Below, piece by piece: positions 52,083 to 62,000 of a stretch of 62,000 bases of DNA (its first letter is position 1; each line of letters opens with the position of its first letter). The notes beneath the pieces were generated by a model. The model worked only from the letters and a program-made list of their open reading frames with translations, searched no databases and was not told the DNA's origin. Made by a program: the position numbers and the translations under genes. This DNA is from Cristatella mucedo (Eukaryota > Bryozoa > Phylactolaemata > Cristatellidae): the NCBI GenBank assembly GCA_009760855.2, contig WPIO01000164.1, positions 180,001-242,000 of the forward strand, in the 5' to 3' direction.

Positions 52083-52470
52083 ACCTTAAATCCTTTGGAG
52101 ACCGTGCATTTAGTTCATATGCTCCTAAAGCCTGGAACTCCCTCGCGACCTGCGTCAGAACATCCCCTGACCTGACCACATTTAAAAGGAACTTAAAAAC
52201 ACACCTATTTAGGACAGCATTTAGTGGGTCCCTGTGATTCGTCTTTGATGTGCTTATGCGTGCTGACACTGTGCATGCTGCCACTAACCACATTTGCATG
52301 CTGACCCTGTGCATGTCACCCCTAACCATATTATTCTTTTTGTTTGTTTTTCAAGCGCGATTTTACTTACCATTCAATTGCATTTCATTTTGCAGCAAAT
52401 GTAAAGCGCCCAGAAAGAGATTTAGTTCTCTGAGGGCGCTTTATCAAGTGCATCGTTATTATTATTACAT
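52083..52470 (+). mobile_element. LINE-A, 5'-truncated, young
   Basis: Intact frame from Asn-Leu-Lys-Ser-Phe-Gly-Asp-Arg to Phe-Ser-Gly-Ser-Leu-stop, complete 3' UTR and ATT-like tail. Carries the Leu-Ala-Thr-Cys variant. Confidence 0.9.
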
Positions 52471-52554
52471 TATTACTCTGCATGTCCGAGACGTTCGGGG
52501 GCTCGCTTATATACATCTCAGGTATATACGGCTGCTGTCATCACACTATTATAA

Positions 52555-52735
52555 CCATACCTGCATGCTGACCCTGTGAATGTAACCCCTAACTATGTTA
52601 TCTTTTTTTTATTGATCGTACTGCCACTAACCATTCAATCCTGATTGATTAGCAACAACTGTATAAGGTGCCTAGAAAGAGATTGATTCTCAGAGGATGC
52701 TATATACAGTGCATTGTTATTCTTCTTCTTCTTAG
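52555..52735 (+). mobile_element. LINE-A 3' UTR and tail, older
   Basis: CCTGCATGCTGACCCTGTGAATG, GCCTAGAAAGAGATTGATTC, GAGGATGCTATA; the tail drifts to (TTC)n. Confidence 0.8.
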
Positions 52736-53014
52736 GCAATGACATGTAAATTTATGCTTCCAAATGTAGATCACTTTTTATAGTCGTCCTGAGCAGCCAC
52801 TTCCACAGTAATTACTTTCTCGACTGCCTGCTAACTCAGGTATTGTTCGTCCTCTCTTTCTTTCTGTGAAATTCAGTCATTCGGCTGCAGCCTACGAAGC
52901 CGCTTTGGCTTTGAGACTGCATTTTTTACTGTTCACCTTTGAGTGCATGTTATCTGCCAGCTTCCATAATATCCTTTGAAAGCAGTGTCTAACGATCTTT
53001 GTCACGAAATGATC

Positions 53015-53135
53015 ACTTTGGTGACAAATGTCATCGGTTCGAGTCCTGTAGTAGGCAATCTTCTTTTACTGTAGGTCGAGATATTGCGAAAAAAGGCTCT
53101 AGGTCACTATAAGAATAAGATTAAGCTAGTCTTTA
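53015..53135 (+). mobile_element. SINE-2 copy, degraded
   Basis: TGTCATCGGTTCGAGTCCTG (B box), GTAGGCAATCTTC and GGCTCTAGGTCACTATAAG. Confidence 0.5.
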
Positions 53136-53389
53136 CTTAACTCTTGAAGCCTGCGAATAACAGTCGTGAACAGCATGCTCGTCAAAGTGATGCACCGTGT
53201 TCGTTACTAACCCCTAATAACGCATTGCACTAGTCGCGTTCGATTCGTCTCGGCTCTGTGTCAGATATAATCTAAAAGGACAGCCAGCTGTATATATATT
53301 TTTTTGCTGTGGAATCTCACATGGTTGCTTCCTCAATCCGTTGCTGGTAAAACTTCTGGGAAGCGATGCGGGTAGGCAGGATCGGCTGT

Positions 53390-54435
53390 CAATTTTATGC
53401 TGTCGATACATAGCTGTATTTGTCATTGAAACCATCTGAAGCTGCTGCAGCGACTGATAAACTGGATGCATGCCGTGGAGAAATTTGGTCCTGAATGTCA
53501 ACGCAAATTTCATTGATATCAAAGATGATAAACAAACCTGCTAATGACAGGACACATCACGCGTGTGGCTGTATTAACAGTCTTTCTTTTAATAGGTGAC
53601 ACTATTGTGTCCACATTCTCAGAATGTAGGTGTCATAATTGGCAGCTGCTTACGTTGTGAAAGCTGCATTAGGAAGACTGCTTCCACAGCTTGCCATCAT
53701 GTCCGATACCTATACAAGGTTAGAGGCTGTCTACATCTAAGGCTTGCAAATCGTCTAACTAGTTCTCTTGTTATGTCTCGGCTAGATTATTGCGATTACG
53801 ATTCGGACGGGTTGCTAAAAAGCCATTAGGTGACTGCAGCTAGTGATGAAAGTGGCTGCAAGTCTACAAGTGCAAGTCTACAAGCTGCAAGTTTACAAAT
53901 CTCAGAGGTTTGGCCATTTGTCTCCTTTGCTGAAAGAGCTCACTTAGATGGCTGCCAATTGATCAACGGACAGGGAGCAAAGTTCTTACATTGACCAGCA
54001 TGTTCCATAACAGCTTGGCTTATTCATACCTTCCTTCAGCCTTTGCTTACCCTCACGTCCTCAAGGGACAGTAAATTAGCTGTTCAACTTCTCAGCTTAA
54101 ACACCGTCGGTGGCAGAATCTTTTGCTCCGCATGTGCGAGACTGTGAAAATCACTTCCACAACTCTTATGCAGCCACGACTACTACTCTTTCAAGCGGTC
54201 TTGAGCTGCTGCTTTTCTGTTAATCAGTAGTTCAACTGCTTTCCCGACACAACTATGATTCTCACTTCATCTTTGTTGCGAGACAGAGTCAATTGGCTAT
54301 CGAATTTTGAAACCAAACGCTACCGAAAGCTTGAAAATGATATTGTGGATGCAAACTCTCATCGGTAGCACCTAGTTAATCTTCGAGGCTTTGTGAACGT
54401 GTAGATGGATACACATCACATGACATCGAGGCTAG
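53390..54435 (+). mobile_element. LINE-B fragment, old
   Basis: From the region after Tyr-Ala-Asp-Asp (GCTGTATTTGTCATTGAAACC) through the C-terminal block to GTAGATGGATACACATCACATG; heavily damaged. Confidence 0.8.
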
Positions 54436-54439
54436 TGGT

Positions 54440-55305
54440 AAAGTGTCCTAAACGAGATTTAGTTCTTATAAGCCAACTTCTATTGTGTTGATATAGAGAG
54501 ATTATTCACGCTAGCATTGCTATTCCTGAAAAAATGTGTATTCAAGATTCTATCTGTTCTAGCTATTATGAAATCCACGAGTAGTAATCGTAGATGCGTG
54601 GTATTGGCTTAAGTTTACGCTTTATGGGATACATTATGCTTTAAAAAGGTAATATTAAATTATTACTACTAAAGAGGATTTGTTAGTGGCATGGAAACCT
54701 TTACCAAGACGTATTTTCAATATGCGTATCTGAGTAAGAAGATTTTAGATCCTAAAAGGAATGTAACGAATCTGGCCATTTCTTACCTGTTCCATAATGA
54801 GTATGCAGGATTTGAGAAGTGGCTCTACCTTGCCGTTTCAGTCTTAATTATGCATCCCTGTAAGGCTAGTGATGGAACAGGCATGAATGCCTTCAAATAA
54901 AGAGCAACACAAGTGTAGATGAGATGTCACAAATGGAAACATCAGCTTGGCTGTGGTGTCATCAAATAAGTAAGTGCATATTATTGCAGTGGTGCTTAGC
55001 CAAAACATTTACAACAGACGTGCAGCCAAGGCTAGTCTTCCAGCGAAGAGTCGTATTGCAAGAGTAAACCTTAATAGTGAACTGCGGGTACAAAAGTTCT
55101 GCTTGCAGACCTATATTTGTATGTAAGTCTCTGGTAAAAATTTGGTTGAATTGTAGCTAGAAATTTAGCATGATCATAATTCACTTAACCCGTGGTAGTA
55201 AATATTAAAGCTGCAGGCGTATTTTTGCCCAAAAACGCTGTCAAAGAAAATTTGCAATGCAAATGACTAAGCATAACAACGAGAAAGCAGTAAAGACTCG
55301 TGTTA
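54440..55305. other. Mostly unassigned; weak LINE-A trace
   Basis: GATGAGATGTCACAAATGGAAACATC...GTGGTGTCATC near 54915-54970 weakly resembles minus-strand LINE-A. Nothing else was recognised. Confidence 0.3.
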
Positions 55306-55309
55306 TAAT

Positions 55310-55830
55310 AATATTAACAGCAATAACGCATCTGATAAATTGCCCTCTTGGAACTCAATCTCTTTCTATCACTTTGCATTTGCTACTATTGGTTATTTGC
55401 ATTTGTTATTTGTTACAAAGGAAGCTCGATGAAATGGTTAGTGGTATCACGCTCAATAAACAATAATATTAACATGGCTAGGGGTGACATGCACAGGATC
55501 AGCATGCAAGCTTAGTCAGTGGAAACATGCTCAGCATCAACACACATAAATATATAAAGGACAGATCATAGTGGAACACTGTATAGTGCTACAAATATAT
55601 GCGCTTTTAGTTTTATTTTCAACTTGGACAAGTTAGATGTCATGGCCCAGTTGAAGAGGTTTGACGAGTCACGGTTACACAGTTAAATTCCAAAAAGCAT
55701 AGGTACATCTGAGTATCATCTGCATAGATGTGAAGGACTAGATTGTGCTTGGTCCTCGCGTGGGCAAGAGGAAGAGTATAGACCGTGAATAGAATAGGAC
55801 CAGCCCATATCCTGGTGGTATCTCATATAA
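55310..55830 (-). mobile_element. LINE-A fragment, old, rearranged
   Basis: Minus-strand tail and 3' UTR (55310-55620), then reverse-transcriptase words (ATCTGCATAGATGTGAAGG, GGGCAAGAGGAAGAGTATAGACCG) at 55700-55800 after an internal deletion. TTATTTGCATTTGTTATTTG is locally duplicated. Confidence 0.7.
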
Positions 55831-55854
55831 GCAAAACCACGGAAATGTCGTCTT

Positions 55855-56640
55855 TTGGCTTGTTCTTCAATCCTGATTTATTAGAATAATGTCATGTAAA
55901 AACATTAAGGGAGTTAATACCACACACCGTGCTCGGTCAAGCACGTGACAGCCTACAAGCAGGCAAAGTCAAAAGCAAGAACTCCGGGCCACTCGATAGT
56001 TAGGCATCTAGCTACTAAATGTTTAGTGAACCATGCACACGTAAGCCTGCAAAAAACACAAAAACGAAAGGAAATATTAGGTTGAGTAAATGAAGAGTTC
56101 ATTCAAGTTTACACCTCGTTAGTTGAGCTTTAAATGGTGCTCAGTCTCTGCAGATTGTGGCTGATCCCGAAAATGAGCTCCATATTTCTGTACAGACAAA
56201 ATGATAGTCATATAAACAACAGATTTCACATAGTATTTACGACTAATGTGATGTGTTAAAGCTGAATAGCTGTTCGTGCAGGACTCACATTGGGTTAAAA
56301 GAAATCCCCTTGGTTAGCTGGTGCAGCCAATACTTGCAACCGAGCGGTCAGTTGGAGAATCTCAAAGCGATCAGTGGTTTATAATTAGCCAGTGAAGCTC
56401 GGCGGAGAGGTTTTGTTATGCCATGAATGACTGGCTAACCGAGCTTGCTATACATAATCGGCTTAAGGTGAATATTAAAATCATGGATCTGCAGATGCAG
56501 TCAAAGAGTGGCGACTCAAGTAAATTGTAATACTCTAGTTGCGAAGTAACCTCTCTGTTGATATGCGTAAGCAAGGTAACCTAAGCCAAGGTGGACCTGA
56601 TTAGGGCATAGTTCTTTGTCATAAAGTTTGCTGATTTAAC
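55855..56640 (+). repeat. Tandem unit 0 (most diverged, no exon-like block)
   Basis: CAAGCACGTGACAGCCTACAAGC, GGGCCACTCGATAGTTAGGC, AGCTACTAA and AGCTGAATAGCTGTTCGTGC recur in units 1-3. Confidence 0.8.
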
Positions 56641-56682
56641 TGCAGATCCATTTTTATTAATTAGAAAGTTTAATCTTTGCAG

Positions 56683-56791
56683 GAGCCACCGTCGTCTTCC
56701 CATAACATTTGGGTGCTGGCTGAAAACGACGAAAATGACAGACGAACAATGATGATGGACTTGATATTGGAAATGATTGAAGATCTCATGG
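56683..56791 (+). CDS. Candidate internal exon of an unrecognised gene
   Basis: Acceptor TTTAATCTTTGCAG and donor ATGG|GTGAGC bound an open frame (Glu-Pro-Pro-Ser-Ser-Ser-His-Asn-Ile-Trp-Val to Met-Ile-Glu-Asp-Leu-Met). It is acidic and helical-looking in its second half. Phase 0 in, 1 out. The phase fits the candidate first exon (51933-51944) and the exon at 59398. I do not recognise the family. Confidence 0.4.
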
Positions 56792-56929
56792 GTGAGCTTC
56801 CCTTCAATATTGTTATCACGAATTTGATATTGGAAATCACTGTTGTTATGTGCATTTTCTAATAATAAGGTGTGTTTAGCCTCCTAGCAAACTAGTTCGA
56901 AGGACAACAAAAGACCAGGTTCGAATACT

Positions 56930-57430
56930 GGAACATTAAGACATTTGAGCTGATACGAAACATGACTTGAAAGCAGGTGAGCGAGAGTGCAGGCACAAGC
57001 AAGAGTATTGAGCATCACGAGTCCGGACTATTGGCTTGACCAGAGGGGGCTGCCATATTGATAACGATTTACAGAAAAAACGGAAGTCTGGCGAAGGAAG
57101 CGAAACCACCGCAATACGAAGGTGAAGAGAGATGCTAGCATTTCTAGATGCATGCATACTGCTTCCATCCAGTAAACACGCAAACCTAGTTTATTACCAC
57201 TTTCAAGTAAGTGACCTTGCTTAGAATGATTTGCATTAACCGAAGGGCTAGATTGGAGCCCTTGATGGTCGACGGCGCACATCTCACACCTGAGCCAAAC
57301 CAGAGTAGTATATAATGAGATGCAGTGCCCAATAGTGAGATTGCTGCCAGCTAATTCGAGCTAAGTACTCTGCAAATTCTTAAGATAAATATAATTATCT
57401 ATAATATACTTGATACATAAATTAAGTTAC
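56930..57430 (+). repeat. 0.5-kb direct repeat, left copy
   Basis: Runs ATTAAGACATTTGAGC...GATACATAAATTA and recurs at 58406-58895 with scattered differences. Confidence 0.93.
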
Positions 57431-57432
57431 TA

Positions 57433-57971
<539 letters not shown>

Positions 57972-58404
57972 TGTGACAGCCCTCCGCACGACCGGTCGTA
58001 AGGCTGGGTAGCCTGACCGAGCAACAAGTCTGCTGGCTCCAACACCAAAACCTTTATTTCAAGCTACGCCAGCCAAGCCCAGTCTACACACACTAGACGG
58101 CTGCCGGTGTCGAGGGATCTCGCCCTCCCTCCCGTTGTACTCCTCCGGCAACCCTTATACTCCATGTATGCGTTGTTTTTGGAACTGTCGGGCCATTGTC
58201 CGTTCCGAACCCACCCGACAGCTGGCGGCAGTTTGTGGTAGATTGTTGTCCCCACGGATGCCGCCAATGCATGGATTTGGGCAGTACTGCCAAGTCATCG
58301 TCTGCCCATCCACCGGTAGTGAGCTTGCGGCTGCGTAGGCAGTCTGAGAGAGCCATCGCGAGGTCTCAGCCTAGCATTCTCAGGCTGCAAGCGTGGTGTT
58401 CACA
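57972..58404 (-). mobile_element. Solo LTR, about 433 bp
   Basis: The ends are TGTGACAGCC (57972) and GTGTTCACA (58404), so the element starts TGTGAA and ends TGTCACA on the minus strand. On that strand GCTTGAAATAAAGG supplies a polyadenylation signal about 85 bp before the end. No internal retroelement region or primer-binding site is adjacent. Likely Gypsy-type, by terminus only. Confidence 0.6.
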
Positions 58405-58405
58405 G

Positions 58406-58895
58406 ATATTAAGACATTTAAGTTGATACGAAACATTACTTGAAAGCAGGTGAGCGAGAGAGCAGGCCCAAGCAAGAGTATTAAGAATCACGAGTCCGGA
58501 TTATTGACTTGACCTGAGGGGGCTGCCATAATGATTAAGATTTTCGGAGAAAATGGAAGTCTGGCGAAGGAAGCGAAACCACCGCAATACGAAGGTGAAG
58601 AGAGATGCTAGCATTTCTAGATGCATGCATACTGCCTCCAGTAAACACGCAAACCTAGTTTATTAGCATTTTCAAGTAAGTGACCTTGCTCAGAATGATT
58701 TGCATTAACAAAAGGGTCAGATTGGCGACCTTGGTGGTCGACGACACACATCTCACACCTGAGCCAAACCAATGTAGTATATAATTAGATGCAGTGCCCA
58801 ACAGTGAGATTGCTGCTAGCTACTTTGAGCTAAGTTCTCTGCAAATTCTTACGATAAAGATATTCATCTATAATACAATTGATACGTAAATTAGA
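58406..58895 (+). repeat. 0.5-kb direct repeat, right copy
   Basis: Matches 56930-57430 in order, including GAAAGCAGGTGAGCGAGAG, GGGGGCTGCCATA and CACATCTCACACCTGAGCC. Confidence 0.93.
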
Positions 58896-59097
58896 GTATA
58901 CTAATTTTATTACTAATATGCAATTATTATTATTTATTATTATTATTAATATTATTATTTGCCTTATTCATATATTCCAGATCTAGGTATTCACAGGCAG
59001 TTGCAAGTCACTCAGTTATGAAAGCCGCTCTCCTATCTCTAGGCATTCGAGTGGGAATGAGAAGAACATTATGGCTAATTGGCATACAGATATAATA

Positions 59098-59165
59098 ATA
59101 ATAATAATCAAACACTTGAGAAATCGCTCTCAGAGTACTTAACATCTCTCTAGGCTCATTAAATT
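59098..59165 (-). mobile_element. LINE-A tail only
   Basis: Minus-strand GCCTAGAGAGATG, CTCTGAGAGCG and an ATT tail. Confidence 0.65.
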
Positions 59166-59173
59166 ATATATAC

Positions 59174-59175
<2 letters not shown>

Positions 59176-59237
<62 letters not shown>
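59176..59237. repeat. (CA)n microsatellite
   Basis: About 30 CA units followed by TATATATG. Confidence 0.97.
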
Positions 59238-59244
<7 letters not shown>

Positions 59245-59394
59245 GTATATTAAAAAACTGTTGCTGCATGTGAGTTTAGCTTATAGGGCCGGCTCATGCC
59301 AATAATCCAGTCCCTTTTAGCAAGCTCTTGGAAAGATCAGCCTGTGGACGTAAAGGCACCATACATTGAAGCTTCTTGATTTTATTCTCTCTTC

Positions 59395-60289
59395 CAGAGG
59401 CGATCGAGCTAAAGCTTGGGCTAGAGCCTTATAATGCATGGGAACTATTGAAGCCTACCGAAAACTGGGATGCCGAATACGCTGCAGGTCAAAATTCAAG
59501 GTATTTCCCTATGTTGGGATTTGAGAGGCATGCATGCTATTTCTTTAATAGTGCCACTGACAACACTTGCGTGCCGACTCCGTGCATGTTAACCCTAGCC
59601 GTGTTATCAACGTTGTTTATCAAGCACGGTAAAATTCTCAATTCGACCGTTTTTCTCGTATAATAAGCGAAATCCTGGCATTGCCACTCTTTGACTTGGC
59701 TTGCAACTCTGATGTTACTGGAAAATAAGCGTAGAACCTGAAGGGAGATAGTAGCTCTTATCGTGCTTGCTCAAGTATGTGACAGCCTACAAGCGTGCCA
59801 ACTCAAAAACAAAAGAGGTCAGGCCACTCATTAGATTGGCGCCTAGCTACTAAGTGTGTACTCAATCAGCAACCCGTAAGCATGAAAAGCACGCACCAAC
59901 ATAAGGGCTTGTTGCGCTTGGTATGTAAACAGTTTATCTGAGATAATGCCTTATCAGTGGAGATTAAACTGGCGAGAAGTCAATGCCTATTGTGAAAGGT
60001 TGCGAAAATGAGTTCCATACATCTTTGCACGTGAAATAGTTGCTATTAAAATAACCGATTTGACAAAGCGTTTCGGACTAATTTGATTCATTAAAGATAA
60101 ATAGCTGTTGGTGCTAAGACATACACAAGGTTAAAATACATCCAACATTAATACATTGAATGCAATACTTGTTAACAGAATGAAATAGTAGGACGCTCTA
60201 ATAGCATCATCGGATAGAACTGGAGCTGCATCCGGGCACTTAGCATGCACTGAAAACGAAGTGAGTTAAAAGGCGAGTGACATTAGGCA
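59395..60289 (+). repeat. Tandem unit 1 with exon-like block
   Basis: Exon-like block, then LINE-A-like 3' UTR text (GTGCCACTGACAACACTTGCGTGCC), then GTGACAGCCTACAAGCG, GCCACTCATTAG, AGCTACTAAGTG and ...GAGTTAAAAGGCGAGTGACATTAGG. Confidence 0.88.
59398..59487 (+). CDS. Candidate internal exon of the unrecognised gene
   Basis: Acceptor TTCTCTCTTCCAG and donor GCAG|GTCAAA. With the base carried from 56791 it reads Glu-Ala-Ile-Glu-Leu-Lys-Leu-Gly-Leu-Glu-Pro-Tyr-Asn-Ala-Trp-Glu to Asn-Trp-Asp-Ala-Glu-Tyr-Ala-Ala. The same peptide core recurs in units 2 and 3. Family not recognised. Confidence 0.4.
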
Positions 60290-60527
60290 GCTGTCCCATT
60301 CCTCAGCTTAAAGACAGTTGGCGACAGAAGCTTTAGCTCTGGAGGTCCTAGACTGTGGAACTCGCTTCCACAATTCTGAGGCAACGACATTTACTCTCCA
60401 ACTGCCGACTATGGCACATCTTTTTCAGCGGTCCTGAACTGCTACTTCTATGCTACTCAGTACCTCAACTGCTCTCCTAACTCTGCTATGCTTCCCACTT
60501 TCTCTTTGTTGGGTGAGACGAAGTCTG
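60290..60527 (+). mobile_element. LINE-B fragment inside the tandem array
   Basis: Matches LINE-B ORF2 end from CAGCTGTCCCATTCCTC to GAGACGAAGTCTG, closely similar to the long copy. It is truncated at both ends and has no 3' UTR or tail. Confidence 0.9.
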
Positions 60528-61469
60528 CACGATTTGCTCAAATTAATATACAAAGCCAAATGCACATCGAAATAGAAAATGGTGTTAGGAAAATTTACGT
60601 TTTCAGGTCGCCTTATAATGCATGGGAACCACCGGAGCCTACTGAAGACTGGGATGCCGAATATGCTGCAGGTCAAAATTCAAGGTATTTCCTGTGTTTA
60701 GGATGTAGGAGGCACCCATACAATTTCGTTAATAGTGCCACTAACTGCACTTGCAAGCTGACTCTGAGCATATTACCTTTAGCCGTTTTATTAGTATTTT
60801 TTTTATCAAGCGTAATTCCGTTCACAATTCGATCGTGTTTCTTGTATAATAACTGAAACCGTGGCACTGCCAATGTTTAACTTGGTTTGCAACTCTGATG
60901 GAACCGGAAAATAAGTATAAAACATGAAGGAAGTTAGTCGCTCACATTGTGCTTGCTCAAATACGTGACAGCCTACAAGCGTGCAAAAAACAAACGAAAG
61001 AGGTCAGGGCCACTCGTTCGTTGGGCAACTAGCTACTAAGCATTTACTGAATCTGGTAAATGTAAGCACGAAAAGCACTCAGAAACGCAAAGGCGTCTTA
61101 TGCTTGATATGAAAACAGTTCATCTGAGCTAATACCTCATTAACTGAGATTTAGAACGCGTGCAGTCATTGCAGATTTTCGGAGAACTCGATAATGAGTT
61201 CTATGCATATGAAAGGGTGGCAATATAACCAGCAGATTTGATACAGCGTGTAGGATTAAGTTGATTAATTAAAGCTGAATAGCTATTGGTCCTAGAGAAA
61301 ACATTCGGTTAAAATAAATCCAGTATTTGTACATTGAATGCAATACTTGTTAACAGGATGTAATAGTAGGACGCTGTAATAGGATCCTCGCATAGAACTG
61401 GGTCTGTACCTGGACAATGAACATGCACTGAAAAAGAAGCGAGTTAAAAGGCGGGTGACACTAGGCACA
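60528..61469 (+). repeat. Tandem unit 2 with exon-like block
   Basis: About 942 bp. Starts CACGATTTGCTCAAATTAATATAC and ends GGCGGGTGACACTAGG. The exon-like block (60607-60671) reads Ser-Pro-Tyr-Asn-Ala-Trp-Glu-Pro-Pro-Glu-Pro-Thr-Glu-Asp-Trp-Asp. The frame stays open from 60488 to 60856. Confidence 0.9.
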
Positions 61470-62000
61470 CGATTTGCCTTAATTTATATACAAAGCCAAA
61501 TACACATCAAAATAGAAAATGGTGTTAGGAAAATTTACGTTTTCAGGTCGCCTTATAATGCATGGGAACCACCGGAGCCTACTGAAGACTGGGATGCCGA
61601 ATATGCTGCTGGTCAAAATTCAAGGTATTTCCTGTTGTTAGGATTTAAAAGGCATGCATACCATTTCATTAATAGTGCCACTAACCACACTTGCATGCTG
61701 ACTCTGTGCATTTTACCTCTAGCAGTGTTATTAGCGTTTTTTATCAAGCATGATAACATCCACATTTCGAACGCGTTTCTTGTATAATAAGTGAAACCGT
61801 GGCACTGTCACTGTTTAACTTGGCTTGCAACTCTGTTGTAACCAGAAAATAAGTGTAAAACAAGATGGAAGTTGGTCGCTCACATCGTGCTTGATCAAAT
61901 ACGTGACAGCCTACAAGCGTGCAAATTAAAAAAACAAAAGAGGTCAGGGCCACTCGTTAGTTGGGCAAATAGCTACTAAGCATTTACTGAACCTGGTAGA
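61470..62000 (+). repeat. Tandem unit 3, cut by the window end
   Basis: Very similar to unit 2. The exon-like block (61547-61611) encodes the same peptide core, and the frame stays open from 61455 to 61787. The donor changes from GCAG|GTCA to GCTG|GTCA. Confidence 0.9.

Overview
This is metazoan nuclear DNA. It has GT-AG introns in phase, tRNA-derived SINEs, L2/CR1-type LINEs, long dinucleotide microsatellites and no bacterial-style operon. The repeat landscape suggests an invertebrate, perhaps marine, but the sequence does not fix the taxon.

The main host gene runs on the plus strand from about 346 to 28168. It encodes a TLDc-domain protein that I read as an ortholog of MEAK7 (TLDC1), the lysosomal activator of alternative mTOR signalling. 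Ten exons can be placed: 346-574, from 8107 (3' end unresolved), 11696-11848, 14930-15298, 17601-17671, 17792-17887, 23661-23734, 24157-24314, 26159-26251 and 28082-28168 (TGA stop). Intron phases agree at every junction except the 8107 to 11696 step, where a donor or a small exon is missing. The N-terminal exons lie upstream of the window. The coding part is about 1.4 kb in 28 kb; the introns are filled with mobile elements.

The mobile elements fall into a few families, named here only for this window. LINE-A is an L2/CR1-type element with a (ATT)n 3' tail and dozens of 5'-truncated copies. LINE-B is a related L2/CR1-type element with a pentamer (ACATT)n tail; one copy at 40125-43660 is close to full length. 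SINE-1 has a tRNA-like head and the 3' tail of LINE-A. SINE-2 has a tRNA-like head with A and B boxes and a tail ending near ...AAATCAGCTAGT. Several insertions are nested and keep target-site duplications, so their relative ages can be read.

From 28.2 to 51.3 kb the window is mostly LINE and SINE sequence. It includes a degraded copy (45366-46378) of the 3' end of the MEAK7-like gene with a broken last exon. A CpG-rich block at 34.0-34.6 kb and a 13-bp minisatellite at 36.98-37.13 kb are not explained by the known repeats.

From 51.6 kb to the end there may be a second plus-strand gene. It would have a TATA-like promoter and a tiny first exon (ATG at 51933), an exon at 56683-56791 and an exon at 59398-59487, all with compatible phases. 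The 55.8-62.0 kb part is a local duplication zone. It has about 0.94-kb units repeated in tandem, three of which carry an exon-like block, a 0.5-kb direct repeat pair, a 540-bp GA tract and a solo LTR. No CRISPR array, rRNA or functional tRNA gene was seen.
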